From contig CAZEJT010000006.1 of NCBI GenBank assembly GCA_964512655.1, forward strand, positions 62,001 to 126,000: 64,000 nucleotides of DNA, in the 5' to 3' direction. The stretch is from VBOC01 sp964512655. GTDB taxonomy: Bacteria > Bacteroidota > Ignavibacteria > UBA10030 > SZUA-254. Of the stretch, positions 24,494 to 32,823 are shown one piece after another; position 1 is the stretch's first letter; each line of letters starts with the position of its first letter. Below the pieces are notes generated by a model, which had not been told where the DNA came from, searched no databases, and saw only the letters and a program-made list of their open reading frames with translations. The position numbers and the translations under genes were made by a program.

Positions 24494-25060
24494 ATGAACG
24501 GGATCGAAAAGAACCTGGCCACGATCATGACGCGAAGCTGGTGGGCCCTGCTTCTGCGCGGCATCGCCGCCATCGCGTTTGGTCTTTTGACCTGGATCCT
24601 GCCGGGCATATCGCTTCAAACGCTTGTATTGCTCTTCGGCGCGTACTCTTTGGCTGACGGGATCCTCGGTGTCTCGAGCGGCATCGCGGGACGGAAGGAG
24701 CATGATGACTGGTGGGTGATGCTTCTCGGCGGATTGGCCGGCATCGGCATAGGCCTGATTACGTTTCTTTCCCCCGGTCTCACTGCGACTGTGCTTCTTT
24801 TCTACATCGCCATCTGGGCGATCGCTACGGGCATCCTGCAGGTCGTTGCTGCTATACGGCTGCGGAAGGTCGTCAGGAACGAGTGGATGCTTGTCGTGGG
24901 TGGGATCGCATCGCTCATATTTGGAGTCCTCCTTATCGTTCAACCGGGAGCAGGAGTCCTTGCTCTTCTTTCGCTCATCGCTGCTTATGCGATTGTTTTT
25001 GGGATTCTGCTGGTCATGCTTGCATTCAAAGCGCGCCGTTTCGCTACTGCCTTAGCCTGA
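24494..25060 (+). CDS. HdeD-family (DUF308) membrane protein
   Basis: 188 residues with six short hydrophobic segments in three repeated pairs (AAIAFGLLTWILPGIS, GIGIGLITFLSPGLT, ASLIFGVLLIVQPGAG), the internal threefold DUF308 pattern of HdeD. HdeD in E. coli takes part in acid resistance at high cell density; the role elsewhere is unknown. A strong AAAAGGAGGTACAG site precedes the ATG. Its place in the hydrolase block suggests a membrane-stress role, which is an inference. Confidence 0.87.
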   Translation: MNGIEKNLATIMTRSWWALLLRGIAAIAFGLLTWILPGISLQTLVLLFGAYSLADGILGVSSGIAGRKEHDDWWVMLLGGLAGIGIGLITFLSPGLTATVLLFYIAIWAIATGILQVVAAIRLRKVVRNEWMLVVGGIASLIFGVLLIVQPGAGVLALLSLIAAYAIVFGILLVMLAFKARRFATALA

Positions 25061-25138
25061 ACGCGATCGCACGGCGTTAGCGGTACGCCGATTACCACGC
25101 CATTCCAACCAGCATCGTGTGAAGGGAGATCATATGAT

Positions 25139-26224
25139 ATGAAGCAAACGTCGCTATTCCTCGCACTCCTGCTCGCGAGTCCGCTCGCGGGCCAACCCAA
25201 AACATCCACAGAGGAGGGGACCACCTTGAAACCATCGGTGATATCGGAGGCCCGACTCCCGATCGAAGGCGACCTGCCTTCGTTCAAAGGAGCGAGCGCG
25301 TGGATCAACTCTCAGCCGCTCACCCCGGCCGATCTGCGAGGCAAGGTCGTGCTGGTCGATATCTGCACGTACTCGTGCATTAACTGGCTTCGGCATCTGC
25401 CCTACGTCCGGGCATGGGCCGAGAAGTACAAGGATCGCGGGCTCGTGGTGATCGGAGTACACTCGCCGGAGTTCGGGTTCGAGAAAAACCTGGAGAACGT
25501 GCGCCGCGCGTTGAAAGCCATGGACCTTACCTGGCCCGTTGCGGTCGACAATGACCACGCGGTCTGGAACGCGTTCGACAACCAGGCGTGGCCGGCGCTC
25601 TACTTCGTCGACGCTCAGGGGCACATTCGCCATCGCTATTACGGGGAGGGCGAATACCCCCAGTCGGAAGAGATCCTCCAAAAACTTCTTTCGGAGACCG
25701 GGCGATGGGGCGACTCGCAGGCCCTGGTTTCGTTGGCCCCGCGGGGCGTGGAATCGGCCGCCGATTGGGAGAACCTGCGCTCGACGGAAACCTATGCAGG
25801 CTACGGGCGGACCGAGAACTTTGCCTCGCCCGGGGGAATCAAGAAAGACAAGCAGAGCGACTATTCGGTGCCGGAGAAACTGAAACTCAATCACTGGGCT
25901 CTGGCGGGAAAGTGGACGATGGGGACAGAGGCGGCAGTGCTCAGGGCTGCCAACGGTAAGATCGCTTTCCGCTTTCACTCGCGCGATCTCCATCTGGTAA
26001 TGGGTCCCCCCGCACCAGGTGTGCTTGTCAGATTTCGCGTATTGATTGACGGGCATCCGCCGGGAGAGGCACATGGCCTTGACGCGGATCAAAAGGGCGA
26101 CGGCGTGGTGACGGAGCCGCGCCTTTACCAGCTGATCCGCCAGCCGGGGTCTATCGAGGATCGCTCGTTCGAGATCGAGTTTCTCGACCCCGGCGTCGAG
26201 GCATTCTCCTTCACATTCGGGTGA
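25139..26224 (+). CDS. Exported thioredoxin-like protein of the DipZ/TlpA type
   Basis: A signal peptide (about 1-19) is followed by a thioredoxin fold at about 45-185 and a beta-rich C-terminal domain (about 215-361) like that of DipZ/redoxin fusion proteins. The active-site area reads DICTYSCINWLRHLPY. In relatives the pattern is commonly FWTY(T/S)CINC: here the first Cys of the CxxC is kept (C80), the second is Trp, and an extra Cys (C76) appears upstream, giving CxxxC. Classical dithiol chemistry is therefore doubtful. Downstream gene start overlaps the stop (TGATG). Confidence 0.84.
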   Translation: MKQTSLFLALLLASPLAGQPKTSTEEGTTLKPSVISEARLPIEGDLPSFKGASAWINSQPLTPADLRGKVVLVDICTYSCINWLRHLPYVRAWAEKYKDRGLVVIGVHSPEFGFEKNLENVRRALKAMDLTWPVAVDNDHAVWNAFDNQAWPALYFVDAQGHIRHRYYGEGEYPQSEEILQKLLSETGRWGDSQALVSLAPRGVESAADWENLRSTETYAGYGRTENFASPGGIKKDKQSDYSVPEKLKLNHWALAGKWTMGTEAAVLRAANGKIAFRFHSRDLHLVMGPPAPGVLVRFRVLIDGHPPGEAHGLDADQKGDGVVTEPRLYQLIRQPGSIEDRSFEIEFLDPGVEAFSFTFG

Positions 26225-27291
26225 TGCGAAAAGCGCGCATGAACAACGATAGCACGTTCGGCCGGCGCAGATTCCTCGCCGGCGTAGTCACGACTGCGGT
26301 GGCGTCGCAGCTTGGAATGAGCGAGCTCGAACGCACAGATGCACCGGCGGTGGTTGCGGGAGATGAACGGCAGGCTCAGATTGCGGCAGGCGGACCTTTT
26401 GGCGCATTGAAGCAGATTAATGCCGGCGTGCTAAACGTCGGATACGCGGAAGCAGGACCATCTCAAGGGCCGGCTGTGATCCTTCTTCACGGGTGGCCCT
26501 ACGACATACACAGCTTCATCAATGTTGTGCCGGTACTGGCCTCGAGCGGTTACCGCGTGATCATCCCTCATCTGCGCGGCTATGGTACTACCCGCTTCCT
26601 CTCCCGCGATACCGTGAGAAACGGAGAGCCAGCCGCCCTCGCGGCCGACGCTCTCGCTCTGTTGGATGCGCTTCAGCTCCGCCGGGCCATCCTGGCCGGC
26701 TTTGACTGGGGTGCGCGCACAGCCGACATCGTCGCGGCGCTCTGGCCCGAGCGCTGCAAGGCGCTCGTTTCGGTCAGCGGCTACCTGATCGGCAGCCAGG
26801 AAGCCGGAAAGGCGCCCTTACCCCCGAAGGCAGAACTTCAATGGTGGTACCAATTCTACTTCGCCACTCAGCGCGGCCGCGACGGCTACGAAAAGTATCG
26901 CAATGACTTTGCAAAGCTTATCTGGCAACTCGCCTCTCCCAAGTGGAATTTCGACGATGCAACATTTGCGCGCAGCGCAGCCTCTCTGGCGAATGCGGAC
27001 CACGTCAGCATCGTGATCCACAATTATCGCTGGCGGCTTGGCCTGGCGGAGGGGGAGCCGAGTTATGCGGATGTTGAGAACAAGCTGGCCGCCGCTCCTG
27101 TCATCACGGTGCCTACAATCACCCTGGAGGGCGATGCAAACGGCGCGCCGCACCCTGAACCCGCATCCTATGCCAAGAAATTCAGCGGTAGATATGAGCA
27201 CCGGACAATCGGCGGCGGCGTTGGGCACAATCTACCCCAGGAGGCTCCCGAGGCGTTCGCCAGGGCCGTAGTCGATGTAGACGGCTTCTAA
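26224..27291 (+). CDS. Tat-exported alpha/beta hydrolase (epoxide hydrolase-like)
   Basis: Begins with a twin-arginine signal (FGRRRFLAG at about 12-20, hydrophobic to about 30), so it is exported folded. The hydrolase core has HGWPYD at 89-94 and nucleophile D161 in GFDWGAR, an Asp as in epoxide hydrolases and haloalkane dehalogenases, and a final His in GGVGHNLPQE. Residue count is 355 from the ATG at 26224, preferred because it overlaps the upstream stop; a GTG three bases earlier is in frame. Last gene of the hydrolase block. Confidence 0.86.
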   Translation: MRKARMNNDSTFGRRRFLAGVVTTAVASQLGMSELERTDAPAVVAGDERQAQIAAGGPFGALKQINAGVLNVGYAEAGPSQGPAVILLHGWPYDIHSFINVVPVLASSGYRVIIPHLRGYGTTRFLSRDTVRNGEPAALAADALALLDALQLRRAILAGFDWGARTADIVAALWPERCKALVSVSGYLIGSQEAGKAPLPPKAELQWWYQFYFATQRGRDGYEKYRNDFAKLIWQLASPKWNFDDATFARSAASLANADHVSIVIHNYRWRLGLAEGEPSYADVENKLAAAPVITVPTITLEGDANGAPHPEPASYAKKFSGRYEHRTIGGGVGHNLPQEAPEAFARAVVDVDGF

Positions 27292-27377
27292 CCGCCCGAT
27301 CCGGCGCGGAGCGCCCACTTACCATAGCAACATACTCTTCCCCCGCCCCTCGCCTCGGCGCCAGCAGGTCCCACCCG

Positions 27378-27406
27378 TTGACTTTCCAATGCAGGTTCGG
27401 TAGATT
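27378..27406 (+). promoter_or_regulatory. Promoter of the secreted protein gene at 27449
   Basis: TTGACT (27378-27383), 17-base spacer, TAGATT (27401-27406). It marks the end of the hydrolase block and the return to host-type promoters. Confidence 0.65.
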
Positions 27407-27448
27407 GCCCGCTCGGCTGTTCTAATCCTTACACGTAACGAGGCCCCA

Positions 27449-29374
27449 ATGAAGAAGGCCCGCCTTTTGGTCGCAGTCGTCGCGTCGTTGGTGTGTGCTC
27501 CCGGGTTCAAGGATATTCCTGGTCCTTCAAGGGCCTCGGTGCACACCGATCAATCCAGCTCCGTCGAGAACAAGCCTCAGTCGCCAAAGGATCTCGCGGC
27601 TGCACAGTTGCGCCAATACCTGCAGGGGTACCGGATCAAACTCTGGCTGAGCAACAAGGCGACGATAGGGGAAAATGCCTGGCCTTCGGGGCCGCCAGCT
27701 GCGGATTGTCCGACGGGCCTGGGGATGGAATATGTGCCGATACCATGCGTCGAACATCTATACGGAGCGGGTCCGGCAATCGCGGGAATCGTCAACGGCG
27801 TCCCGCGCGTCAGCTCGGGGTACAATCCCGACGACGCTACATCGGAGTTTTATGGCGATCCAAACGGGAGCGATTCATTTCAGGTTATCGGAAAAGGGAT
27901 TTCAGACAACGATGTGTACGTCTCGTATACGGACACCTTCCGTTCGCCCGCAGTTACGCGTCACGTGCCAATGGGAATAAGAATAACCCAGGAGTCGTTC
28001 GCGTGGGCCGAAAACGATTTCGGCGCCATTCTTCCACTTGAATACCGGTTCATCAACGTCGGGAACGTCCCCATCAATGACGTGTACGTAGGTTTTATCG
28101 CCGATCCGGATGTCGGCCCGTTGAATGTCGGAGGCTACTTCTCACACAACTACTCCTGCTATATCCCCGGCCTCCTCACCGGATACGCCGACAATGCGGC
28201 CGATCTGGGTTCGACTCCGGTCGGAATCACTCTTCTCGAAGCGCCAAAAAGTCTCGATTCGTTGAAACTGGTCTGGCAATGGTTTGGGTTCGATCTCCCC
28301 GGATCAATCGACTCGGTCCTCTACGCCTGGATGAGCGGTCAGGCATTTCCTCCGGATCAACACATAGGCGTCTGTCAGTCGCCTTCTTATCCTACCGACA
28401 CGCGGTTCCTCTTGTCCGTGGGTCCGGTGCCCGTGATGATGCCCGGGGATACTCTGAGACTGGCAGTCGCGCTGGTGGGAGGAGCTTCGGTTGCTTCAGG
28501 TGAGGACAACATGAAGCAAAACGCTTCAAACGCACTTCTCCTACATGCGCGAGGCTACACCCTCCCGCCTACGCTTCCGGCCCCCGCCCTCCATGCCTCG
28601 TTAGCGGCGGCCGGTGTGATGCTCCACTGGGGTCCGGACCAGGGATCGGATCCAATGGAGGTATGGGATGATTCGAGCCAAGTAGCGGGATCATTTCCCG
28701 ACACCAGCTGGAGGCGAATCGATCCGCCTTCGGGTCACACTCGCGGCGGAAGAATATTCAAAGGGTACCGCCTGTACAGAAGCACGGACTCCGTATTCAC
28801 TCCTGCGTTCACACAGATGTTGGGGGAATTCGATCTCGCCGGGGATTCAACCCAGGGGGGAGTAAGCATTGACACGACGTACGTCGATTCGACGAGGGCG
28901 CCGGGAACCACCTACTGGTACGGCGTGACAGCCCTCTCGATTCAAAACTCCACGGATCTCACGATTCCGGTGAACGGGGTTCCATACGCGCACTATACTC
29001 TGTACGGTCTCGAGACCGAATCCACGCCGTTGGCAAACTCCCTGCGGGTGCTCACCGGAGTAGACGGGGACCGGCCGGGAATCCCGAAGCAATTCCTCCT
29101 CCAGCAGAACTACCCCGATCCCTTTAATCCCGTCACCGCGATAGGGTTCGAAGTGCCCGTTCGCTCGACTATTTCCCTGAAGGTCTACAACATCCTCGGT
29201 GAATTGATTGATGTAATCAGGCGCGACGAAGTCTGCGAACCGGGTCGCTACAGCGACAGGTTCGCCGGATCGGGACTGGCGAGCGGGGTCTACGTGTACC
29301 GGCTCGTTGCCGCGCCTCTCGACAAAGCCCAACCTGCCGTTATGAGGTCGCGGAAGATGCTCCTGATCAGGTAG
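27449..29374 (+). CDS. Large secreted protein with type IX-type C-terminal sorting domain
   Basis: 641 residues: signal peptide (KKARLLVAVVASLVCAPG), a long beta-rich body without a recognised catalytic domain (about 40-380), a region near 385-540 resembling fibronectin-type folds (TTYWYGVTALS), and a C-terminal FlgD-like/sorting domain from about 550 (LLQQNYPDPFNPVTAIGFEV through SGVYVYRL to the KMLLIR end). Such domains direct outer-membrane transport and attachment in Bacteroidota and relatives. The body may bind cell-surface or extracellular material; no function is assignable. Own promoter upstream. Confidence 0.85.
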   Translation: MKKARLLVAVVASLVCAPGFKDIPGPSRASVHTDQSSSVENKPQSPKDLAAAQLRQYLQGYRIKLWLSNKATIGENAWPSGPPAADCPTGLGMEYVPIPCVEHLYGAGPAIAGIVNGVPRVSSGYNPDDATSEFYGDPNGSDSFQVIGKGISDNDVYVSYTDTFRSPAVTRHVPMGIRITQESFAWAENDFGAILPLEYRFINVGNVPINDVYVGFIADPDVGPLNVGGYFSHNYSCYIPGLLTGYADNAADLGSTPVGITLLEAPKSLDSLKLVWQWFGFDLPGSIDSVLYAWMSGQAFPPDQHIGVCQSPSYPTDTRFLLSVGPVPVMMPGDTLRLAVALVGGASVASGEDNMKQNASNALLLHARGYTLPPTLPAPALHASLAAAGVMLHWGPDQGSDPMEVWDDSSQVAGSFPDTSWRRIDPPSGHTRGGRIFKGYRLYRSTDSVFTPAFTQMLGEFDLAGDSTQGGVSIDTTYVDSTRAPGTTYWYGVTALSIQNSTDLTIPVNGVPYAHYTLYGLETESTPLANSLRVLTGVDGDRPGIPKQFLLQQNYPDPFNPVTAIGFEVPVRSTISLKVYNILGELIDVIRRDEVCEPGRYSDRFAGSGLASGVYVYRLVAAPLDKAQPAVMRSRKMLLIR

Positions 29375-29397
29375 AGTGAGAATCGAACATGAGTCCG

Positions 29398-29426
29398 TTG
29401 CATTAAGCAGAAAAAAAATTTATATT
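29398..29426 (+). promoter_or_regulatory. Promoter before the membrane protein and parAB genes
   Basis: TTGCAT (29398-29403), 17-base A-rich spacer, TATATT (29421-29426). Confidence 0.6.
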
Positions 29427-29484
29427 CACGAGTTCCTGCTTCACCGTCAGAGCACAGCCCCTCACACTGGAATAACGCCATCAC

Positions 29485-29964
29485 TTGAACTTTGTCCTTT
29501 GGGTCTGCCGTAGCCTCCATCTGATCAGCATCATTATCTGGCTCGGTGGCCTGATGTTTCAAAGTGCAGTTCTGCAGCCGGTCCTTCAACACAATGGGGA
29601 TTCCGGCGGAGGGGTAGGCAAGCAAGTCAGCCGCCGCTTCGTTGGTTTCGTCTGGATGAGCGTCTGGACAATGCTGATCACCGGGGTCATCATGATGCTG
29701 CTCAATCCTCATTTTCTCTGGTTCCAGTACAAAGACACCTGGTCTGTCATCGTCGGAATTAAGGAGGTTGTGTTCATCCTCATGGTGTTGTATGCCGTCG
29801 GGTATGCGAGGATGCTGAAATACCTCGACTCGCCTTCCTCGAACGGGGGGTTCAACGAGAAAGCCGAGCTCTACCGCCACCGCCTCGACCAGTTCCGCCG
29901 GATGAACATTGCGCTCGGTATCATCGGCCTCTTCCTCGGAGCCGCACTCTACGTGTATGCCTAA
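29485..29964 (+). CDS. Four-helix membrane protein (CopD-like), unknown function
   Basis: 159 residues with four predicted membrane helices (about 6-28, 50-72, 82-105, 138-157). It recalls the CopD/DUF4149 membrane domain, with an early conserved-looking LHLISIIIWLGGLMF segment, but the match is not firm. The frame opens with TTG at 29485; no strong Shine-Dalgarno is visible, so the start is uncertain. Its end overlaps the parA start by eight bases, making cotranslation with parA likely. Confidence 0.72.
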   Translation: MNFVLWVCRSLHLISIIIWLGGLMFQSAVLQPVLQHNGDSGGGVGKQVSRRFVGFVWMSVWTMLITGVIMMLLNPHFLWFQYKDTWSVIVGIKEVVFILMVLYAVGYARMLKYLDSPSSNGGFNEKAELYRHRLDQFRRMNIALGIIGLFLGAALYVYA

Positions 29965-30769
29965 AGTCGTTACCATCGCAAACCAGAAAGGAGGAGTCGG
30001 CAAGACCACGACCGCGATCAACCTCGCGGCCGGCGTGGCGGTGGCCGAGTACCCGACCCTCCTGATCGACAGCGATCCGCAGGCGAACTCCACGAGCGGG
30101 CTCGGCGTCGAGTCGAGGGAAGAACGCAGGAACGTGTACGACGCCCTCATCGGGGATGTCGATCCCCACGAGCTCATTCTCAAGACAGACATGCCGTACC
30201 TCTCGCTCCTTCCGTCGAACATCAACCTGGTGGGCGCCGAGCTTGAACTGGTCGACGTCGAGCGCCGCGAGCACACGATGGCGGCTCTCGTGGAGAAAGT
30301 ACGGAGCGAGTACGAGTACATCTTCATCGACTGTCCGCCATCCCTCGGTCTGCTCACGCTGAACGCGCTGGTGGCCGCCGATACGGTCCTGATTCCCGTC
30401 CAGTGCGAATACTTCGCTCTCGAAGGACTGGGGGCGCTCCTCAACACGATCACAATGGTGAAGGAAGGTCTCAACCCCTCGCTCGAGATCGAGGGGGTTC
30501 TCATGACGATGTTTGACAGCCGTCTGCGACTCTCCAATCAAATCATCGACGAGATCAAGAAGCACTTCGGAGACAAGGTTTTCAAAACGCTTATCACGCG
30601 CAACGTCCGGCTGAGCGAGGCGCCGAGCTTCGGCAAGCCGGTACTTCTGTACGAGGCGGTGTCCTCGGGGGCGAGGAACTACATGCAGTTGGCGCGGGAA
30701 TTTCTTGACAGACAGCAGAACCCGGCCCTCCAACATCAAACAGTTGCCGACGGTTATGTCCAAAGCTAA
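29957..30769 (+). CDS. parA: Chromosome partitioning ATPase ParA/Soj
   Basis: Deviant Walker A ATPase that moves ParB-bound origins. The 270 residues include KGGVGKTT at 11-18, DSDPQANSTSGLG at about 37-49 and IFIDCPPSLG near 113. The ATG at 29957 gives the standard MPKVVTIANQKGG start. parB begins 14 bases before the parA stop. Chromosomal parAB are usually near the replication origin, so the window may not be far from oriC, although no dnaA or origin is seen. Confidence 0.96.
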   Translation: MPKVVTIANQKGGVGKTTTAINLAAGVAVAEYPTLLIDSDPQANSTSGLGVESREERRNVYDALIGDVDPHELILKTDMPYLSLLPSNINLVGAELELVDVERREHTMAALVEKVRSEYEYIFIDCPPSLGLLTLNALVAADTVLIPVQCEYFALEGLGALLNTITMVKEGLNPSLEIEGVLMTMFDSRLRLSNQIIDEIKKHFGDKVFKTLITRNVRLSEAPSFGKPVLLYEAVSSGARNYMQLAREFLDRQQNPALQHQTVADGYVQS

Positions 30770-31706
30770 GCACGGTCTCGGCAAGGGCCTCTCGGCCCTG
30801 ATCCGGATTCCATCAGGAGAAGACCGTCCCGGTCTCTCCACCCCAAAGCCCCCTCAAACATCTTCCGCTCAGGCGGCCGCGGCACGCGGAGCCCTCGGCG
30901 CAACGCCGGGCTCCCTTAGCCACATCGAGATCTCGCGGATCCGCCCGAACCCGTTCCAGCCCCGGGCCGATTTCGACGCGCAGGCGCTCGACGAATTGAA
31001 GGAGTCCATACGCGAGAAGGGAATCATCCAGGCCGTGACGGTCCGCCGAGCCGAGGACGGCATGTACGAGCTGATCTCCGGCGAACGCCGGATCCGCGCC
31101 TCGACGGAACTGGGCTTGAAGACCATCCCCGCGTATGTCATCGAGGTGAAGGACAGGGAGGAGATGCTCGAACTTGCGCTGATCGAAAACCTTCAGCGAG
31201 AGCACCTGAACCCGGTCGAAATCGCCATCTCCTACCAGCGGCTGATGCAGGACGTCGGCCTCTCCGCGGAGGACATCGCCCGGAAGGTGAGCAAGGACCG
31301 CACGACGATCGTCAACTTCCTCCGCCTCCTCAAGCTCCCGGCAAAGATTCAGGAGACCCTCCGCAGGGGGACCCTGACGATGGGGCACGCAAGGGCGCTC
31401 GTCGCGCTCCCCGACGAGAAAACCCAGCTCCGCCTCTTCGAGAAGATCGTCAAGAGGGATCTGAATGTCCGGCAGGTGGAGAAGCTTGTGCGCGAGTTCG
31501 GCAAGGGGGCGGGAGCGAAGCACGAACCACGCGGCAGGGCGGAAGCGACGGCTATTGACAGCATCGCGGAGAGGATTCAGCAGATCCTGGCCACGCGCGT
31601 GCGGGTGAATGTGCACGACGGCGCGAGAGGGGAGATCGTGATCGAATTCTATTCGAGCGACGATCTGGGCCGGCTCTTCGACCTGATCGCCTCGATAGAG
31701 CGGTAA
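30756..31706 (+). CDS. parB: Chromosome partitioning protein ParB/Spo0J
   Basis: CTP-dependent DNA clamp that loads at parS. The 316 residues start LGKGLSALI (typical N terminus), with the ParB N-terminal domain at about 55-150 (IRPNPFQPR, then the GERRIRAS CTP-binding box and ENLQREHLNPVE). A helix-turn-helix region lies at about 160-220 (LSAEDIARKVSKDRTTIVN), followed by a C-terminal dimerisation domain. Start at 30756 overlaps parA. I did not find a parS consensus. Confidence 0.95.
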   Translation: MSKAKHGLGKGLSALIRIPSGEDRPGLSTPKPPQTSSAQAAAARGALGATPGSLSHIEISRIRPNPFQPRADFDAQALDELKESIREKGIIQAVTVRRAEDGMYELISGERRIRASTELGLKTIPAYVIEVKDREEMLELALIENLQREHLNPVEIAISYQRLMQDVGLSAEDIARKVSKDRTTIVNFLRLLKLPAKIQETLRRGTLTMGHARALVALPDEKTQLRLFEKIVKRDLNVRQVEKLVREFGKGAGAKHEPRGRAEATAIDSIAERIQQILATRVRVNVHDGARGEIVIEFYSSDDLGRLFDLIASIER

Positions 31707-31710
31707 GCGC

Positions 31711-32112
31711 ATGTCAGTCTCCGCGGTATTGACGACCGGCGCTCCGTCCCCCATCGGTCCCTACAACCAGGCCATCAAGGCCTCCGGAACATTCCTTTTT
31801 TCCGCGGGGCAGATTCCCCTCGATCCCAAAACCGGCCGCTTAGTCGAGGGAGACATCAAGGCGCAGACGCGGCAGGTTCTTGAGAACATCCGGGCCATTC
31901 TCACAGAGGGGGGTTCGTCGCTCGACCGGGTGGTGAAGACCACCGTCTTCCTCAAGGACATGAACGATTTTGCGGGGATGAACGAGGTGTACGCCGAGTA
32001 TTTCCGCTCGACTCCCCCCGCGCGCTCCACCGTGGAAGTCGCCCGGCTTCCGAAAGACGTGAGGGTCGAGATCGAAACCATCGCCCTCGCGGATTCCGCA
32101 AAGGGAGGGTGA
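31711..32112 (+). CDS. ridA: RidA-family enamine/imine deaminase
   Basis: RidA hydrolyses reactive enamines and imines made by PLP enzymes. The 133 residues show the N-terminal TTGAPSPIGPYNQAIKA block, FSAGQIPLDPKTG, ENIRAILTEGGSSLDRVVKT, and the PPARSTVEVARLPKDVRVEI signature whose Arg binds the substrate carboxylate. It starts four bases after parB. Confidence 0.94.
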   Translation: MSVSAVLTTGAPSPIGPYNQAIKASGTFLFSAGQIPLDPKTGRLVEGDIKAQTRQVLENIRAILTEGGSSLDRVVKTTVFLKDMNDFAGMNEVYAEYFRSTPPARSTVEVARLPKDVRVEIETIALADSAKGG

Positions 32113-32152
32113 AGCCGCTGGAGGGACGCCTCTGAGAGCCGCACGCATCGCG

Positions 32153-32722
32153 ATGGTGTTGGCGTGTATGGCTTCCCTCGTTCAGATCTGCGCCGCCCAG
32201 TTCGATTCCACCTCGTCAAAACCGGACACCGCCGTTCCCCGCACCTACGGTCCCCCCATCCGCACCACAGACACCCTCGCCCTCATATCGAAACGCGCGG
32301 ACACTCCAGGGCTGAGAGAATCGAAATCCCCCTGGCTTGCGGTCGGCCTTTCCGCGGCCGCGCCGGGTGCGGGCCAGATCTACAATAAAAACTACTGGCA
32401 CGTTCCGGTGATCTGGGGATTGGGAGGGTACTGGGTGTACGAGTGGATCCACCTCAACAACAATTACAAGGACTACCGTGACCAGTTCGCGAACAGCGTC
32501 ACACCGACGACACCCTCCGGTAACGGACAGTATCTCCTTCTGCGGGATTTTTACAGGGATGAACGGGACAAGTTCGCGTGGTATCTCGGCGCCCTGTACT
32601 TCCTCAATCTCGTCGATGCGTACGTGGGAGCGAGCTTATACGACTTCGACGTATCGCCGGATCTGGGGGCGGACGGGAGGGTGTACCCGAGGGTCAGGGG
32701 GACGCTGAGGGTGGGGTTTTAA
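32153..32722 (+). CDS. DUF5683 family protein
   Basis: 189 residues with a signal peptide (to about 16), a linker, then the DUF5683 core SPWLAVGLSAAAPGAGQIYNKNYW with two weak membrane segments (about 63-80 and 82-98) and a third near 140-160. DUF5683 genes lie next to parAB and dapB in many Bacteroidota. Function unknown; probably inner membrane. The start GTG/ATG region lacks a clear Shine-Dalgarno, and an earlier start is possible. Confidence 0.82.
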   Translation: MVLACMASLVQICAAQFDSTSSKPDTAVPRTYGPPIRTTDTLALISKRADTPGLRESKSPWLAVGLSAAAPGAGQIYNKNYWHVPVIWGLGGYWVYEWIHLNNNYKDYRDQFANSVTPTTPSGNGQYLLLRDFYRDERDKFAWYLGALYFLNLVDAYVGASLYDFDVSPDLGADGRVYPRVRGTLRVGF

Positions 32723-32749
32723 GTTTTTCCGTCATGAATACGGGAGACG

Positions 32750-32779
32750 CTGGTGTCACGGTATGGACCGTGACACCAG
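32750..32779. repeat. Dispersed repeat family B, copy 3 (perfect hairpin)
   Basis: Thirteen-base arms CTGGTGTCACGGT and ACCGTGACACCAG around ATGG, a complete palindrome. It lies between the convergent DUF5683 and aldo/keto reductase genes, so a bidirectional terminator role is possible. Confidence 0.88.
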
Positions 32780-32800
32780 CATAGTCAGTGCTCGCATTCA

Positions 32801-32823
32801 TGCCGGCTGAAGCCGGCGGCTAC
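32801..32823. repeat. Dispersed repeat family A, copy 4
   Basis: TGCCGGCTGAAGCCGGCGGC followed by TAC. Bases 32820-32822, read on the minus strand, are the TAG stop of the aldo/keto reductase. Confidence 0.85.

Noticed and set aside
29957..31706. parS sites or a replication origin near parAB
   Set aside because: No copy of the TGTTNCACGTGAAACA-type consensus, dnaA boxes cluster or dnaA gene was recognised.
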